The translations under genes and the position numbers were made by a program. The notes under the pieces were generated by a model. The model made no database searches and had not been told where the DNA came from. It saw only the letters and a list, made by a program, of their open reading frames with translations. Shown in pieces: positions 39,121 to 48,682 of a stretch of 64,000 nucleotides of DNA. Where the stretch lies: positions 1-64,000 of the forward strand of contig JAPLJS010000114.1 of the NCBI GenBank assembly GCA_026388545.1, in the 5' to 3' direction. The DNA is from Deltaproteobacteria bacterium. GTDB lineage: Bacteria; Desulfobacterota; Syntrophia; Syntrophales; UBA2185. Every line of letters begins with the position of its first letter. Within the stretch, counting starts at the first letter, position 1.

Positions 39121-39747
39121 TTGGCAAGATATAAAGAATCCGTGTGCAGATTATGCCGAAGAGAGGGCTTAAAACTTTTCCTCAAGGGGGACAGGTGTTA
39201 CGGTGAAAAATGTGCCTTTGAAAGAAGAGGGTATGCTCCGGGGGATCATGGTCAGTCTCGGAGGAAATACTCCGATTACGGTGTACAATTACGGGAAAAG
39301 CAGAAACTTAAAAGGATGTATGGCCTGTTGGAAAGACAATTCAGGGGTTATTTTGAAAAGGCTGACAGACAGAGAGGGATAACAGGTACCAATCTGTTAC
39401 TTTTTTTAGAAAGACGTCTTGATAATATGGTCTTCCGGATGGGTTTTGCCAATTCAAGAAATGAGGCGAGGCAACTGGTAAGACATGAGCACTTTTTAGT
39501 GAATGGAAAACCGGTAAACGTACCATCCTATCTGGTTAATGTAGGGAGTACGATCCAGGTAAGAGAGAAGAGCAGGAAGGTGGAACGGATAGTGGAGGCA
39601 ATGGAAATAGTTGCCAGACGGGGCATACCACAATGGTTAGAATTTGATAAGGACAATTTTATAGGCGTGTTAAAAGCTCTTCCTTCCCGTGAAGAATTAG
39701 TTATGCCCGTTCAGGAGCAGTTAGTCGTTGAACTATACTCTAAGTAA
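39121..39747 (+). CDS. rpsD: Ribosomal protein uS4
   Basis: A primary 16S-binding protein; in E. coli it also represses the alpha operon. [18 protein letters not shown]...[14 protein letters not shown] shows the zinc-binding N-terminal form (four cysteines); an S4 RNA-binding domain ([25 protein letters not shown]) follows. It starts with TTG behind GGGGAGG. Confidence 0.97.
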   Translation: MARYKESVCRLCRREGLKLFLKGDRCYGEKCAFERRGYAPGDHGQSRRKYSDYGVQLREKQKLKRMYGLLERQFRGYFEKADRQRGITGTNLLLFLERRLDNMVFRMGFANSRNEARQLVRHEHFLVNGKPVNVPSYLVNVGSTIQVREKSRKVERIVEAMEIVARRGIPQWLEFDKDNFIGVLKALPSREELVMPVQEQLVVELYSK

Positions 39748-39793
39748 CACTATGATAATCTAAATAAAGACCCGAATGGTAAGGAACTAAAAT

Positions 39794-40813
39794 ATGCAAA
39801 AGAGCTGGCGCAGTTTAATACGACCGAAGCGAATTGAAATTGATGAAAGCACCCATACGCGCTTTTATGGCGAATTTACCTGTCAGCCTTTAGAGAGGGG
39901 ATTCGGTATTACCCTCGGAAATGCCCTGAGAAGGGTGTTGCTTTCATCTATTCAGGGATCGGCTATTGTCTCTATGAAAATTGATAGTATCCTCCATGAA
40001 TATTCAACGGTTCCAGGAGTTAAAGAAGATGTAACCGATATTATACTGAACCTCAAAGGCGTTCGTTTAAAACTCAATCAGGAAGGACCGAGAGTCGTTT
40101 ATATTGACACTTCACAAGAGGGGATCGTAACTGCGGCGGATATTATTACCGATGGAACGGTTGAGATTCTCAACCCTGATCACCATATTGCGACCCTTTC
40201 CGGGGGTAATAAATTTAAGGCAGAACTTGTTGTGAAGACGGGAAAGGGGTATGTGCCTGCTCGAAGGGAAAGAGCTGCAGATCAACCTGAAGGAACGATC
40301 AATATTGATGCAGCTTTTTCACCGATTAAAAAAGTAAACTATACGATTGCCTATGCGAGGGTGGGGCAGATTGCCGATTATGACCGCCTTGTTATAGAAG
40401 TATGGACCGATGGTAGTGTTCTTCCGGAAGATGCTCTTGCTTTTGCAGCGAAAATATTGAAGGGGCAATTGGACATATTTATCAACTTTGATGAGGTTGA
40501 TGAGGAAGAACAGCTTGAGGTGGTAGAAGAAAAGGAAAGTGTTAATGAAAACCTGTTGAGACATGTTGACGATCTGGAACTATCAGTAAGGTCGGCTAAC
40601 TGCTTAAAAAATGCCGGTATTAACCTGATCGGAGAGCTTGTTCAGAAAACTGAGGCGGAAATGCTTAAGACCAAAAATTTTGGCAGGAAGTCTCTGAACG
40701 AAATAAAGGAAATACTTGCAGAGATGAGGCTCAGTTTTGGCATGAAATTAGATTTTCCTCCCTGGAATAAAGAAGAGAAGAAAGAAAACGGGAGCGTCAG
40801 CGTAAAAGAATAA
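39794..40813 (+). CDS. rpoA: RNA polymerase alpha subunit
   Basis: Alpha dimerises to start polymerase assembly and its C-terminal domain binds UP elements and activators. The N-terminal domain has [21 protein letters not shown]; after an acidic linker ([13 protein letters not shown]) the C-terminal domain shows [43 protein letters not shown]. Length is 339 residues. Confidence 0.98.
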   Translation: MQKSWRSLIRPKRIEIDESTHTRFYGEFTCQPLERGFGITLGNALRRVLLSSIQGSAIVSMKIDSILHEYSTVPGVKEDVTDIILNLKGVRLKLNQEGPRVVYIDTSQEGIVTAADIITDGTVEILNPDHHIATLSGGNKFKAELVVKTGKGYVPARRERAADQPEGTINIDAAFSPIKKVNYTIAYARVGQIADYDRLVIEVWTDGSVLPEDALAFAAKILKGQLDIFINFDEVDEEEQLEVVEEKESVNENLLRHVDDLELSVRSANCLKNAGINLIGELVQKTEAEMLKTKNFGRKSLNEIKEILAEMRLSFGMKLDFPPWNKEEKKENGSVSVKE

Positions 40814-40848
40814 AAGATCATTAGTCGGCTGAGAAGGGAGATATTTAA

Positions 40849-41247
40849 ATGCGTCACAGGAAATCAGGAAGAAAGCTGGGCAGAACTTCAAGTCACAGAG
40901 AGGCTATGTTAAGAAACATGGTCACTTCCTTGTTGAAATATGAGAAGATTACGACAACTGATGCAAAGGCAAAGGAATTGAGAAAAGCTGCTGAAAAAAT
41001 GATTACCCTTGGCAAAAGAGGCGATCTTCATGCACGGAGACAGGCCCTTTCTTTTGTTCGGGACAGGGAGGTCGTGGGGAAACTTTTTGATAAGCTTTCG
41101 GCACGCTATCGAGACTGGACAGGTGGTTATACGAGGATCGTCAAGATGGGTAATCGCGCAGGTGATAATGCTCCCGTGTCTATAATTGAATTTATCCAAG
41201 AAGCAGGGCAGGACCAAAAAAAAGGCAGGGATCTTTCGCAAACGTAA
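40849..41247 (+). CDS. rplQ: Ribosomal protein bL17
   Basis: A 50S protein near the tunnel exit and the last gene of the alpha operon. [36 protein letters not shown] and [24 protein letters not shown] are typical (landmarks); 132 residues. An intrinsic terminator follows. Confidence 0.97.
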   Translation: MRHRKSGRKLGRTSSHREAMLRNMVTSLLKYEKITTTDAKAKELRKAAEKMITLGKRGDLHARRQALSFVRDREVVGKLFDKLSARYRDWTGGYTRIVKMGNRAGDNAPVSIIEFIQEAGQDQKKGRDLSQT

Positions 41248-41282
41248 CATAACACTTCAAAAGTATTTTTGATGTCTTGAAG

Positions 41283-41320
41283 AAGCAGGGATTTTTCTTT
41301 AACCCTGCTTTTCTTTTTTT
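41283..41320 (+). terminator. Intrinsic terminator after rplQ
   Basis: AAGCAGGG (41283-41290) pairs with CCCTGCTT (41303-41310) and is followed by TTCTTTTTTT. It closes the supercluster that began at 8983. Confidence 0.85.
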
Positions 41321-41441
41321 CCCTCTTGTTTTTTTATCAAAAAAAATATACTTCATACTGGACTGTCGATTTTCCTAATAATCATATCTTATTAGTAGTT
41401 CTTTCTCAATAATTTAAGTAATGAGGGGAGGATGATTCGTC

Positions 41442-41702
41442 ATGGCAGAAAAAAAAATAGGCGAAGTGGTAAAATTTTTTGCAAAGCCGTGTGTTGCGGC
41501 GATAAAAGTTACCGATGGAGAATTGAAGTTAGGAGATACAATTAAAATTACCGGTCATACTACGGATCTAACAAGCGCGATTGAATCGATAGAGGCCAAC
41601 AATCAACAGATTGAAAAAGCTGTTGCAGGTGACTTTATCGGTCTCAAGGTTCCTGATCGTGTTCGTCCGGGCGATGAAGTATTTAAGGTTGTACCGGAAT
41701 AA
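41442..41702 (+). CDS. Standalone EF-Tu domain II-like beta-barrel protein
   Basis: The 86-residue protein resembles the beta-barrel domain II of translational GTPases and contains no GTPase motifs: VAAIKVTDGELKLGDTIKITGHTTD, a barrel turn ESIEANNQQIEKAVAGDFIGLKV, and VRPGDEVFKV. Similar stand-alone proteins are annotated as elongation-factor-like in bacteria and archaea, with no function I can name. ATG follows GAGGGGAGG. It has its own transcription unit behind the rplQ terminator, perhaps shared with the next gene. Confidence 0.75.
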   Translation: MAEKKIGEVVKFFAKPCVAAIKVTDGELKLGDTIKITGHTTDLTSAIESIEANNQQIEKAVAGDFIGLKVPDRVRPGDEVFKVVPE

Positions 41703-41847
41703 TCTATTACCTTAGAAGGCCAGTGGGGCTTTTTTCAAGCTGTGGATTCCACTGCTGATAAAGTTATTGCCTGAACAGTAAAGCTATGCTAACGTTCCGC
41801 CGCTATCTGATGAAGAAAGCAAAGCATGCAATTCCTGTTTCTTAGGC

Positions 41848-41923
41848 GTGATGAAGGGCTGCAAGGTTAAATAAATGTCTTCCTTACCAGGGTAATTCCG
41901 CCCTTCTTCGTCCATGACATCAC
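41848..41923 (+). promoter_or_regulatory. Structured leader upstream of the MBL-fold hydrolase
   Basis: GAAGGGC (41853-41859) pairs with GCCCTTC (41900-41906), and GTGATG (41848-41853) can pair with CATCAC (41918-41923) across a bulge (the two stems share base 41853, so they form fully only in alternation at that base); GGTTAA/TTACC-type pairing can fill the loop. It ends 17 nt before the ATG, close to the ribosome-binding site. It matches no RNA family that I recognise. Confidence 0.4.
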
Positions 41924-41940
41924 TGAGAGGATGGAAAGAG

Positions 41941-42708
41941 ATGCAAATCAGAGTATTGGGTTGCCATGGATCACAGACACCCGGATGCAATACGACGAGC
42001 TTTTTATTGAATGGGAAGATTCTGGTCGATGCCGGAGTTATTACATCTTTACTCACTATCGAAGAACAAGTTAATATTGATTATGTCTTCGTCACCCATG
42101 CGCACCTCGATCATGTAAAGGATATTATGTTTCTGGCTGATAATATTTGTTACCTGCAGAAAGATAGTCCCCTCATTGTTGTGGGTACCCGTAACGTTAT
42201 TGATACCCTCAAGACGTATCTTTTTAATAATATTATTTGGCCGGATTTTTCCTTGCTTCCGAGCCCTGAAAATCCGGTTTTAAAATTTGAGACTATTAAT
42301 CCCCGGGAAAAGATCATGTTCGATAATATCGATGTGACAGCCATCCTCGTTCATCACGTCGTTGAGACAGTTAGTTATGCCATAGAATCTAAAGAAGGAT
42401 CTGTTATTATTATCGGAGACACTGGCCCCACTGAGGAGGTATGGGATGTTGCTAACAGTATCAGTAACTTAAGGGCCGTATTTATTGAGACATCCCTTCC
42501 TAATAGTATGCAAGATGTTGCGGATATGACGGGTCACCTGACACCTTCAGGTCTGGAAGAAGAATTGAAAAAACTGAATATTCCCCATCCCGATATTTAT
42601 CTCTATCACATGAAACTCCAGTATCGTGAATCTATTCAAAGTGAGATCGCTATGATAAAAGACAGAAATATTCATATTCTTAAAGACGGCGAGGTCATTG
42701 GCATCTAA
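41941..42708 (+). CDS. Metallo-beta-lactamase-fold hydrolase, class II cyclic-nucleotide phosphodiesterase-like
   Basis: The metal-binding motif THAHLDH (H53, H55, D57, H58) and later HHVVETVSYAIES and IIGDTGPTEEVW place it in the MBL superfamily. The N-terminal VLGCHGSQTPGCNTTSFLLNGKILVDAG and the TGHLTPSGLEEELKKL region look like class II 3',5'-cyclic AMP phosphodiesterases. The natural substrate is therefore perhaps a cyclic nucleotide, but this is inferred from resemblance only. The ATG at 41941 follows GGAAAGAG (255 residues). Confidence 0.75.
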   Translation: MQIRVLGCHGSQTPGCNTTSFLLNGKILVDAGVITSLLTIEEQVNIDYVFVTHAHLDHVKDIMFLADNICYLQKDSPLIVVGTRNVIDTLKTYLFNNIIWPDFSLLPSPENPVLKFETINPREKIMFDNIDVTAILVHHVVETVSYAIESKEGSVIIIGDTGPTEEVWDVANSISNLRAVFIETSLPNSMQDVADMTGHLTPSGLEEELKKLNIPHPDIYLYHMKLQYRESIQSEIAMIKDRNIHILKDGEVIGI

Positions 42709-42748
42709 CTCCTGTGAAAAGACCACAGGCAATCAATATGCAAATTAA

Positions 42749-44008
42749 ATGCAAGATCCTCTTGAACATCTCCATGGATTGAAAAGTGTAGACATCCGTC
42801 TTGGTCTTGGTCCTATCTCGCGACTCCTTGATCGCCTCAATAATCCCCAGAATGCGTACGGGACTATTTTAATCGGTGGAACCAATGGGAAGGGTTCTAT
42901 TGCGGCTATGGTGGCATCAGTCCTTTCCCGTGGCGGTTTTCGTGTTGGTCTTTATACATCTCCTCATCTGATCGATGTTCGAGAGCGGATAAAAGTGAAT
43001 GGTAACATGATTACCCCAAAGGAGATGAATGAGAGGATAGAAGAAGTAAAGGAACATGCTACAGAAAATATAACCTACTTTGAATTTCTTACTGCGATTG
43101 CCTTCCTCTATTTTTATCAGAAAAAGGTTGATTTAGCCGTTCTGGAGGTGGGAATGGGGGGGAGACTCGATGCAACCAATGTGGTTACACCTCTCGCATC
43201 CGTTATATCCAATATTTCTCTTGACCACCGGGAATATCTCGGCAAACGTCTGGAAAACATTGCCTGGGAGAAAGGAGGCATTATTAAGGATGGCGGGGTG
43301 TGTATAACAGCGGCCAAACAAAGGCGCGTGTTAAAGGTATTGGAAGATATATGCAGTAAACGGGGAGCAAAGTTATACAGATTCGGAAGGGAAATAAAGA
43401 TCGACATGTCCTGTAATGGTTTCTTTTCTTACAGGGGAATACGAAAAAAATATGACCGCCTCGTTTGTCCTCTGAAAGGAAGACATCAGATCGAAAATGC
43501 CGCTCTGGCTATTGGCGTCATTGAGTCTGTAGCAATGAAGGGGTTCGAAGTGAACGACGATGCCGTCTTTGCAGGAATACGGGACGTACAATGGGAGGGA
43601 CGGTTGGAGATCATGCAGTATGCCCCGATGGTGCTTGTAGATGGCGCCCATAATGAAGGCGGCGCATCTGCCCTTTCCAATGCACTAAAGGAAGAATTTT
43701 CCTACAAAAAGTTAATTCTCATCTTCGGTGTTCTCAACGACAAGGACTACAGGAGCATGTTAAAAAAACTGGCTCCTCTTGCGGATCGACTGATTATCAC
43801 ACGACCGAATACAGAAAGAGCGATGCCTCCAGAGGCAATCGTGCCGGTCGCACATCCGTACCAGAAGCGAACCGAGGTTGTGGAAAATTCACATGAGGCT
43901 CTGAAGCGGGCGCTATCCGTGGCCGATCGAGATGATCTTATCTGTGTAACCGGTTCCCTTTATCTTATTGGTGAGATTAAACGGACATTTTCTACGGCAT
44001 CTTCTTAA
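42749..44008 (+). CDS. folC: Folylpolyglutamate synthase / dihydrofolate synthase
   Basis: It joins glutamate to dihydropteroate and to folates. The Mur-ligase P-loop GGTNGKGS (about 43-50), YTSPHLIDVRERI, LEVGMGGRLDATNVV, and VDGAHNEGGA are diagnostic. The 419-residue length is normal. Its stop region abuts lptD. Confidence 0.95.
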   Translation: MQDPLEHLHGLKSVDIRLGLGPISRLLDRLNNPQNAYGTILIGGTNGKGSIAAMVASVLSRGGFRVGLYTSPHLIDVRERIKVNGNMITPKEMNERIEEVKEHATENITYFEFLTAIAFLYFYQKKVDLAVLEVGMGGRLDATNVVTPLASVISNISLDHREYLGKRLENIAWEKGGIIKDGGVCITAAKQRRVLKVLEDICSKRGAKLYRFGREIKIDMSCNGFFSYRGIRKKYDRLVCPLKGRHQIENAALAIGVIESVAMKGFEVNDDAVFAGIRDVQWEGRLEIMQYAPMVLVDGAHNEGGASALSNALKEEFSYKKLILIFGVLNDKDYRSMLKKLAPLADRLIITRPNTERAMPPEAIVPVAHPYQKRTEVVENSHEALKRALSVADRDDLICVTGSLYLIGEIKRTFSTASS

Positions 44009-44049
44009 TGATTTTCAAAAAAGGAGCAAGAAGACAGGGAAGGCATGCG

Positions 44050-46296
44050 ATGATTTTGCTGTGGGGAAAATGGCGGTGGTCCTTTATTGGTCTGATTATC
44101 CTTTTCCATTTCATTTCCGCTCATAACGCAATTGCTGCTAAGGCCGATATTTCAAAAGGACCGGTAACAATTGAAGCAAACAGTATCACCTATGACAAGG
44201 ATGAGGACACCTATCACGCGAAAGGGAATGTTCTCATAGTCTTTTCGGGTGGTTTTCTGATGGCCGAATCCGTAATCCTGAATAAGATATCAAACGAGGC
44301 CCTTGCTGAAGGGTATGTAATGGTAATAAGCGAAAATGATACTCTCGAGGGAGACAGGGTGATATTTAACATAGAAACAAAGACGGGTGTCGCTTACGAA
44401 GGCAAGGTGTTTCTTGACAAGAATCATTTTTACCTGACGGGGTCAAAAATAGAGAAAACAGGAGAGGATACATACCATATTGATGATGCCACCGCGACCA
44501 CATGTGACGGGAATTTCCCGGACTGGCGATTGATGGGCAGTGAACTTGATATAACCATTGACGGTTATGGCACCTTTAAGCACAGCAGGTTTCTGGCAAA
44601 AAACCTTCCCGTTTTCTATACCCCCTATTTATTGTTTCCTGCAAAGACAACCCGCCAATCAGGTTTCCTGTTACCGTATCTTACCTATTCCCAGAATAAG
44701 TTGGGATGGGATATCGAGCTTCCCTATTACTGGGCAATTTCCAAGAGTTCTGATGCTACATTTTATCAACGGTATATGGATAAGAGGGGATTTAAAGAAG
44801 GGGTTGAATTCAGATACTTCATCAGTAACAACTCCTTTGGCACCTTTTATGGTGACTTTATGAATGATGCCGGGCGTGTTAACGAAACAGCAGGAAATAT
44901 AAGCAGAGGCTGGCAGTCCGACCATAAGAGATGGTCGTACTACCTGAATCACGAGACTACTTTCAGCCCTTCATTTTTCCTCAGAACCGATATCCGAAAA
45001 GTTTCCGACAGCTGGTACTTCAAAGACTTTTCCTCGCATAATTACTATCTTGAGAATTATTCAACGAGTGAAGCGCAGAGGTTTAAAAAAGTTCCCTTTG
45101 TCGGAGATGAATCCCTCGGTTCGCTTGAATCGACAATCCGTCTGGTTAAAAACTGGCAGTTGTATAACTTAACGGCGCTTGTCCGCTATACTGATGATTA
45201 TGCAAGCGCCTCAAATGACGCAACGTTACAGAAGTATCCCGAAATTACCCTGAAGGGCATAAAACGTCCCGTTTTTGGTACCCCCCTGAATTTTGAATTC
45301 GATACAACGTACGATTATTACTACAGAACTGAAGGACAAAAGGGACATCTTTACGATCTTCAACCGGTTCTCTCCATGCCGTTACGCATGAGTGACTATC
45401 TCCAGTTGACGCCGCAGATAGGAGTAAAGGGTACATTCTGGGATCGGAACGACAGTGTTGACACAATCTATAATAATAAACATGGCGATAGGGAAGTGTA
45501 CACTGCCGGAGCAACCGCTACAACTGAGATCCATAGAATATTTGATGTAGGTGGCCTGGGGATCGAAAAAATTCGACATGGTATCAAACCGGAATTAACG
45601 TACACCTACGTTCCCTATACCTATCAGGATGATGCTCCCGACTATGTGACCAGAATACCTGAACAAAGCACCTTAACATACGCGTTGACAAATACACTTG
45701 TAGCGAAATGGAAGGAAAAGGGAGGCGGGGGGAGCTACCAGGAATTTCTCCGTTTCAAACTGGCTCAAACATATGATCTCAAAGAGGTAAGACGGGGAGA
45801 TGTTATACCCCCAAGAGATAAAAAACCGTTTAGTGATATCGATATTGAACTTGATGTCAAACCTTTTCAATATTTTTCATTATTGGCTCGTAACAAATTC
45901 AATGTGAGTTCAGGCGAGTGGAAACAAACCAATTATGATATGAACATAAGTGACTGGAGAGGAGATTCGGTCACACTGGGATATCGATATACAAAGTCTG
46001 TTTATGAAGAACTCAACCCTTCCGGCTCAACCACGCTATTTTCCCCGTATCGATATACTCAGTCGTCTCTTGAAGAGATAAACCTTACGCTAAAAGCCGT
46101 GCTAACGAAATCCCTCTCCCTGATTCATATTCTCAGGAGGAATGAATTAGATAAGAAGACCCTTGAGAGGACATATGGCATCAACTATAGCAAACAGTGC
46201 TGGAGCGTTGAGGCAAAATATTCTGAAACTGAGGATGATAAGAGATATACGGTGGGCTTTTCTCTTTATGGACTTGGTAAGCTTGGAGGACGGTAA
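44050..46296 (+). CDS. lptD: LPS-assembly protein LptD
   Basis: An outer-membrane beta-barrel that, with LptE, inserts lipopolysaccharide in the outer leaflet. From the ATG at 44050, which follows GGGAAGG, the product begins with a signal peptide (WRWSFIGLIILFHFISAHNAIAA). The periplasmic OstA domain (ITYDKDEDTYHAKGNVLI...AEGYVMVISENDTLEGDRV) is followed by the LptD barrel with aromatic-rich strands to the C-terminus. Only a few cysteines are seen, so the disulfide pattern of E. coli LptD is not conserved. An earlier ATG at 44008 overlaps folC but lacks a ribosome-binding site. Confidence 0.92.
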   Translation: MILLWGKWRWSFIGLIILFHFISAHNAIAAKADISKGPVTIEANSITYDKDEDTYHAKGNVLIVFSGGFLMAESVILNKISNEALAEGYVMVISENDTLEGDRVIFNIETKTGVAYEGKVFLDKNHFYLTGSKIEKTGEDTYHIDDATATTCDGNFPDWRLMGSELDITIDGYGTFKHSRFLAKNLPVFYTPYLLFPAKTTRQSGFLLPYLTYSQNKLGWDIELPYYWAISKSSDATFYQRYMDKRGFKEGVEFRYFISNNSFGTFYGDFMNDAGRVNETAGNISRGWQSDHKRWSYYLNHETTFSPSFFLRTDIRKVSDSWYFKDFSSHNYYLENYSTSEAQRFKKVPFVGDESLGSLESTIRLVKNWQLYNLTALVRYTDDYASASNDATLQKYPEITLKGIKRPVFGTPLNFEFDTTYDYYYRTEGQKGHLYDLQPVLSMPLRMSDYLQLTPQIGVKGTFWDRNDSVDTIYNNKHGDREVYTAGATATTEIHRIFDVGGLGIEKIRHGIKPELTYTYVPYTYQDDAPDYVTRIPEQSTLTYALTNTLVAKWKEKGGGGSYQEFLRFKLAQTYDLKEVRRGDVIPPRDKKPFSDIDIELDVKPFQYFSLLARNKFNVSSGEWKQTNYDMNISDWRGDSVTLGYRYTKSVYEELNPSGSTTLFSPYRYTQSSLEEINLTLKAVLTKSLSLIHILRRNELDKKTLERTYGINYSKQCWSVEAKYSETEDDKRYTVGFSLYGLGKLGGR

Positions 46297-46324
46297 AGTT
46301 ATATGATTTGCTAAAGGTTTTTTC

Positions 46325-46353
46325 TTGACAAATAGTATGAAATTTCGTAACTT
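46325..46353 (+). promoter_or_regulatory. Promoter for rplM-rpsI
   Basis: A perfect -35 TTGACA (46325-46330) is 17 nt from a -10-like TAACTT (46348-46353). It lies about 30 nt before the rplM start and after the lptD stop. Confidence 0.55.
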
Positions 46354-46384
46354 CTCTCTTTACATTTTAGACGTGGGTGACTTT

Positions 46385-46813
46385 ATGAAGACATATAATG
46401 CAAGAAAAGAGGACATTATCAGGAACTGGTATGTCATTGATGCGGAAGGACAAATTCTGGGCAGACTTGCCAGTGAGATTGCGAGACGCCTGCGGGGTAA
46501 GCATAAACCCGTTTATACACCCTATATGGATACGGGGGATTTTGTGATTGTTGTTAACGCCGGGAAGGTTTCCCTTACCGGCAAAAAACTGTCAGACAAG
46601 GTCTATTATCATTATTCCGGTTATCCTGGGGGATTGAAAAAGACCTATGCAGGGAAGATGTTGGAGGACAATCCGGAGAAAGTATTGAACTATGCGGTCA
46701 AAGGGATGCTGCCGAAAAACTCATTAGGGAGAAAAATGCTGAAAAAACTAAAGATTTACGCAGGTAATGATCATCCTCACGAGGCCCAGTGCCCGCAGAT
46801 AATAAAGGTATAA
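46385..46813 (+). CDS. rplM: Ribosomal protein uL13
   Basis: An early 50S assembly protein. The start [52 protein letters not shown] and [21 protein letters not shown] are diagnostic (142 residues). I use the ATG at 46385 because the upstream frame overlaps the promoter. Confidence 0.97.
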   Translation: MKTYNARKEDIIRNWYVIDAEGQILGRLASEIARRLRGKHKPVYTPYMDTGDFVIVVNAGKVSLTGKKLSDKVYYHYSGYPGGLKKTYAGKMLEDNPEKVLNYAVKGMLPKNSLGRKMLKKLKIYAGNDHPHEAQCPQIIKV

Positions 46814-46899
46814 AGCTCTATTGTTTCATTGATCAGTAGTGTGATGTTGAATATTTTACAAAGTTCTCATATGAGGATCTTGACGGGGAGAAAAATATA

Positions 46900-47289
46900 A
46901 TGGAAAAACGTTTTTATGCCACAGGGAAAAGAAAGTACGCCATCGCCAGAGTATATATGAAGGAAGGAAGCGGGAACCTTATAGTGAATAAAAGGAATTT
47001 TGATGACTACTTTACAAGAGATAGCCTTAAAATGCTCATTATGCAACCTCTTGATATTGTGGGTGCAAGGAACAGGTTTGATTTTTTTGTTAATGTTTCG
47101 GGAGGCGGTATAGCCGGGCAGGCGGGAGCGATTAAACACGGTATATCCAAAACACTCGTAGAATATGATATTGAATGGCGATCGATGCTCAAAAAAGCTG
47201 GATTTTTAACAAGAGATTCGCGTATAAAGGAAAGAAAAAAGTACGGCCAGCCGGGAGCAAGAAAGCGTTTCCAATTTTCAAAGAGATAG
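46900..47289 (+). CDS. rpsI: Ribosomal protein uS9
   Basis: Its basic tail reaches P-site t[43 protein letters not shown] and the C-terminal [18 protein letters not shown] are present in 129 residues. It ends in the canonical SKR and is followed by a terminator. Confidence 0.97.
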   Translation: MEKRFYATGKRKYAIARVYMKEGSGNLIVNKRNFDDYFTRDSLKMLIMQPLDIVGARNRFDFFVNVSGGGIAGQAGAIKHGISKTLVEYDIEWRSMLKKAGFLTRDSRIKERKKYGQPGARKRFQFSKR

Positions 47290-47299
47290 GATTACGGGA

Positions 47300-47327
47300 G
47301 GAGGCTTCTTGGCCTCCTTTTTTTTTT
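47300..47327 (+). terminator. Intrinsic terminator after rpsI
   Basis: GGAGGC (47300-47305) pairs with GCCTCC (47312-47317), followed by ten T residues. Confidence 0.88.
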
Positions 47328-47567
47328 GGAGATCAACCGGACAATCTGAGGTCTTGATATTTAGCTTCGAAAGTGCTCACAATCTTCTTTTCGACAACTA
47401 TAACGTCAAAATCAACAACTCCGCACTCCATGGAGCCAAATTTCATTTTACAATGCTCTCAATGTAATATAAAAAAGCTATTATGGGGGGGTGGAATTTT
47501 CTTCATTATACATTCGCCCCTGCCGAATTCATCTTCACTTTTATAAAAAATATCATAGGAAGAATGT

Positions 47568-48605
47568 ATGCTTAAAGTAGGTATATATGGTGCGAGCGGG
47601 TATACGGGACAGGAACTTTTAAGACTCCTGCTCAGACATCCGCAAACCGAGATTGTGGCCCTGACTTCGAGGAGATATGCTGGAGTCTCAGTTTCTGATA
47701 TTTACCCTGTATTTATCGGCCTGACTGATCTGGCCTTTATTGACGCATCTCCGGATGATGTTGCAGGTCTTGCAGATATTGTTTTTTTAGCCCTTCCTCA
47801 TGGGGTTTCAATGAAGGTGGCGCCCGTTTTTTTAAAGGCCGGGAAGAAAGTAATCGATCTCAGTGCAGATTTTCGTCTGCGTGATGTTGCCGCCTACGAA
47901 CAATGGTATGGCAGGCACACTGCCCCGGATGTTATTAAAGAGTCGGTTTACGGTATACCGGAGTTATACAGGGACGATGTTGTTACCGCCAGATTGGTTG
48001 CTAATCCGGGTTGTTATCCAACCAGTGTAATTCTCGGTCTTGCCCCGTTGTTGAGGGCTGATTGGATAGAAAACACCTCTATTATCGTTGACGCAAAATC
48101 AGGTGTCAGTGGTGCGGGGAGGGAACCGCAGGTCGGGACCCTTTTTTGTGAGGTGGATGAAGGATTTAAGGCCTATAAGGTTGGTCAGCACCGGCACACG
48201 CCGGAGATGGAACAGGAGATCAGTCTTCTTGCCGGCCATGATGTCAGGATTTCCTTTACACCCCACCTCCTGCCCCTGAAAAGGGGAATCCTCAGCACAA
48301 TCTATGCGACGCTTCAGAAGGAAGTGACCACAACGGAGCTGATTGATCTTTACCGGGCATTTTATGAGGGTAAGAACTTTGTCAGGGTATACAGAGCGGG
48401 TACCTTACCCAATATTTCTTCCGTTCGGGGTTCCAATTACTGTGATATCGGGTTGACCATTGACAAAAGAACAAATAGGGTTATCATCATAAGCACCATT
48501 GATAATCTTATTAAGGGTGCGTCCGGACAGGCTATACAGAATATGAATCTCATGTGTGGCCTTAATGAAGATACAGGCCTGAATATGGTGTCTTTGTTCC
48601 CGTAA
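47568..48605 (+). CDS. argC: N-acetyl-gamma-glutamyl-phosphate reductase
   Basis: It reduces N-acetylglutamyl phosphate with NADPH in arginine synthesis. The nucleotide-binding [17 protein letters not shown] is at the N-terminus, and the catalytic cysteine lies in [23 protein letters not shown] and [10 protein letters not shown] also fit. The 345-residue protein belongs to the common long form. It lies 240 nt after the rpsI terminator; I see no other arg gene nearby. Confidence 0.96.
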   Translation: MLKVGIYGASGYTGQELLRLLLRHPQTEIVALTSRRYAGVSVSDIYPVFIGLTDLAFIDASPDDVAGLADIVFLALPHGVSMKVAPVFLKAGKKVIDLSADFRLRDVAAYEQWYGRHTAPDVIKESVYGIPELYRDDVVTARLVANPGCYPTSVILGLAPLLRADWIENTSIIVDAKSGVSGAGREPQVGTLFCEVDEGFKAYKVGQHRHTPEMEQEISLLAGHDVRISFTPHLLPLKRGILSTIYATLQKEVTTTELIDLYRAFYEGKNFVRVYRAGTLPNISSVRGSNYCDIGLTIDKRTNRVIIISTIDNLIKGASGQAIQNMNLMCGLNEDTGLNMVSLFP

Positions 48606-48682
48606 ACCGAGGGCATAAGCCTTGTAAAATTTCTTGGAATAACATATCTCTCATTTCCGTATACCTGTTGCAGGAAGATGTA

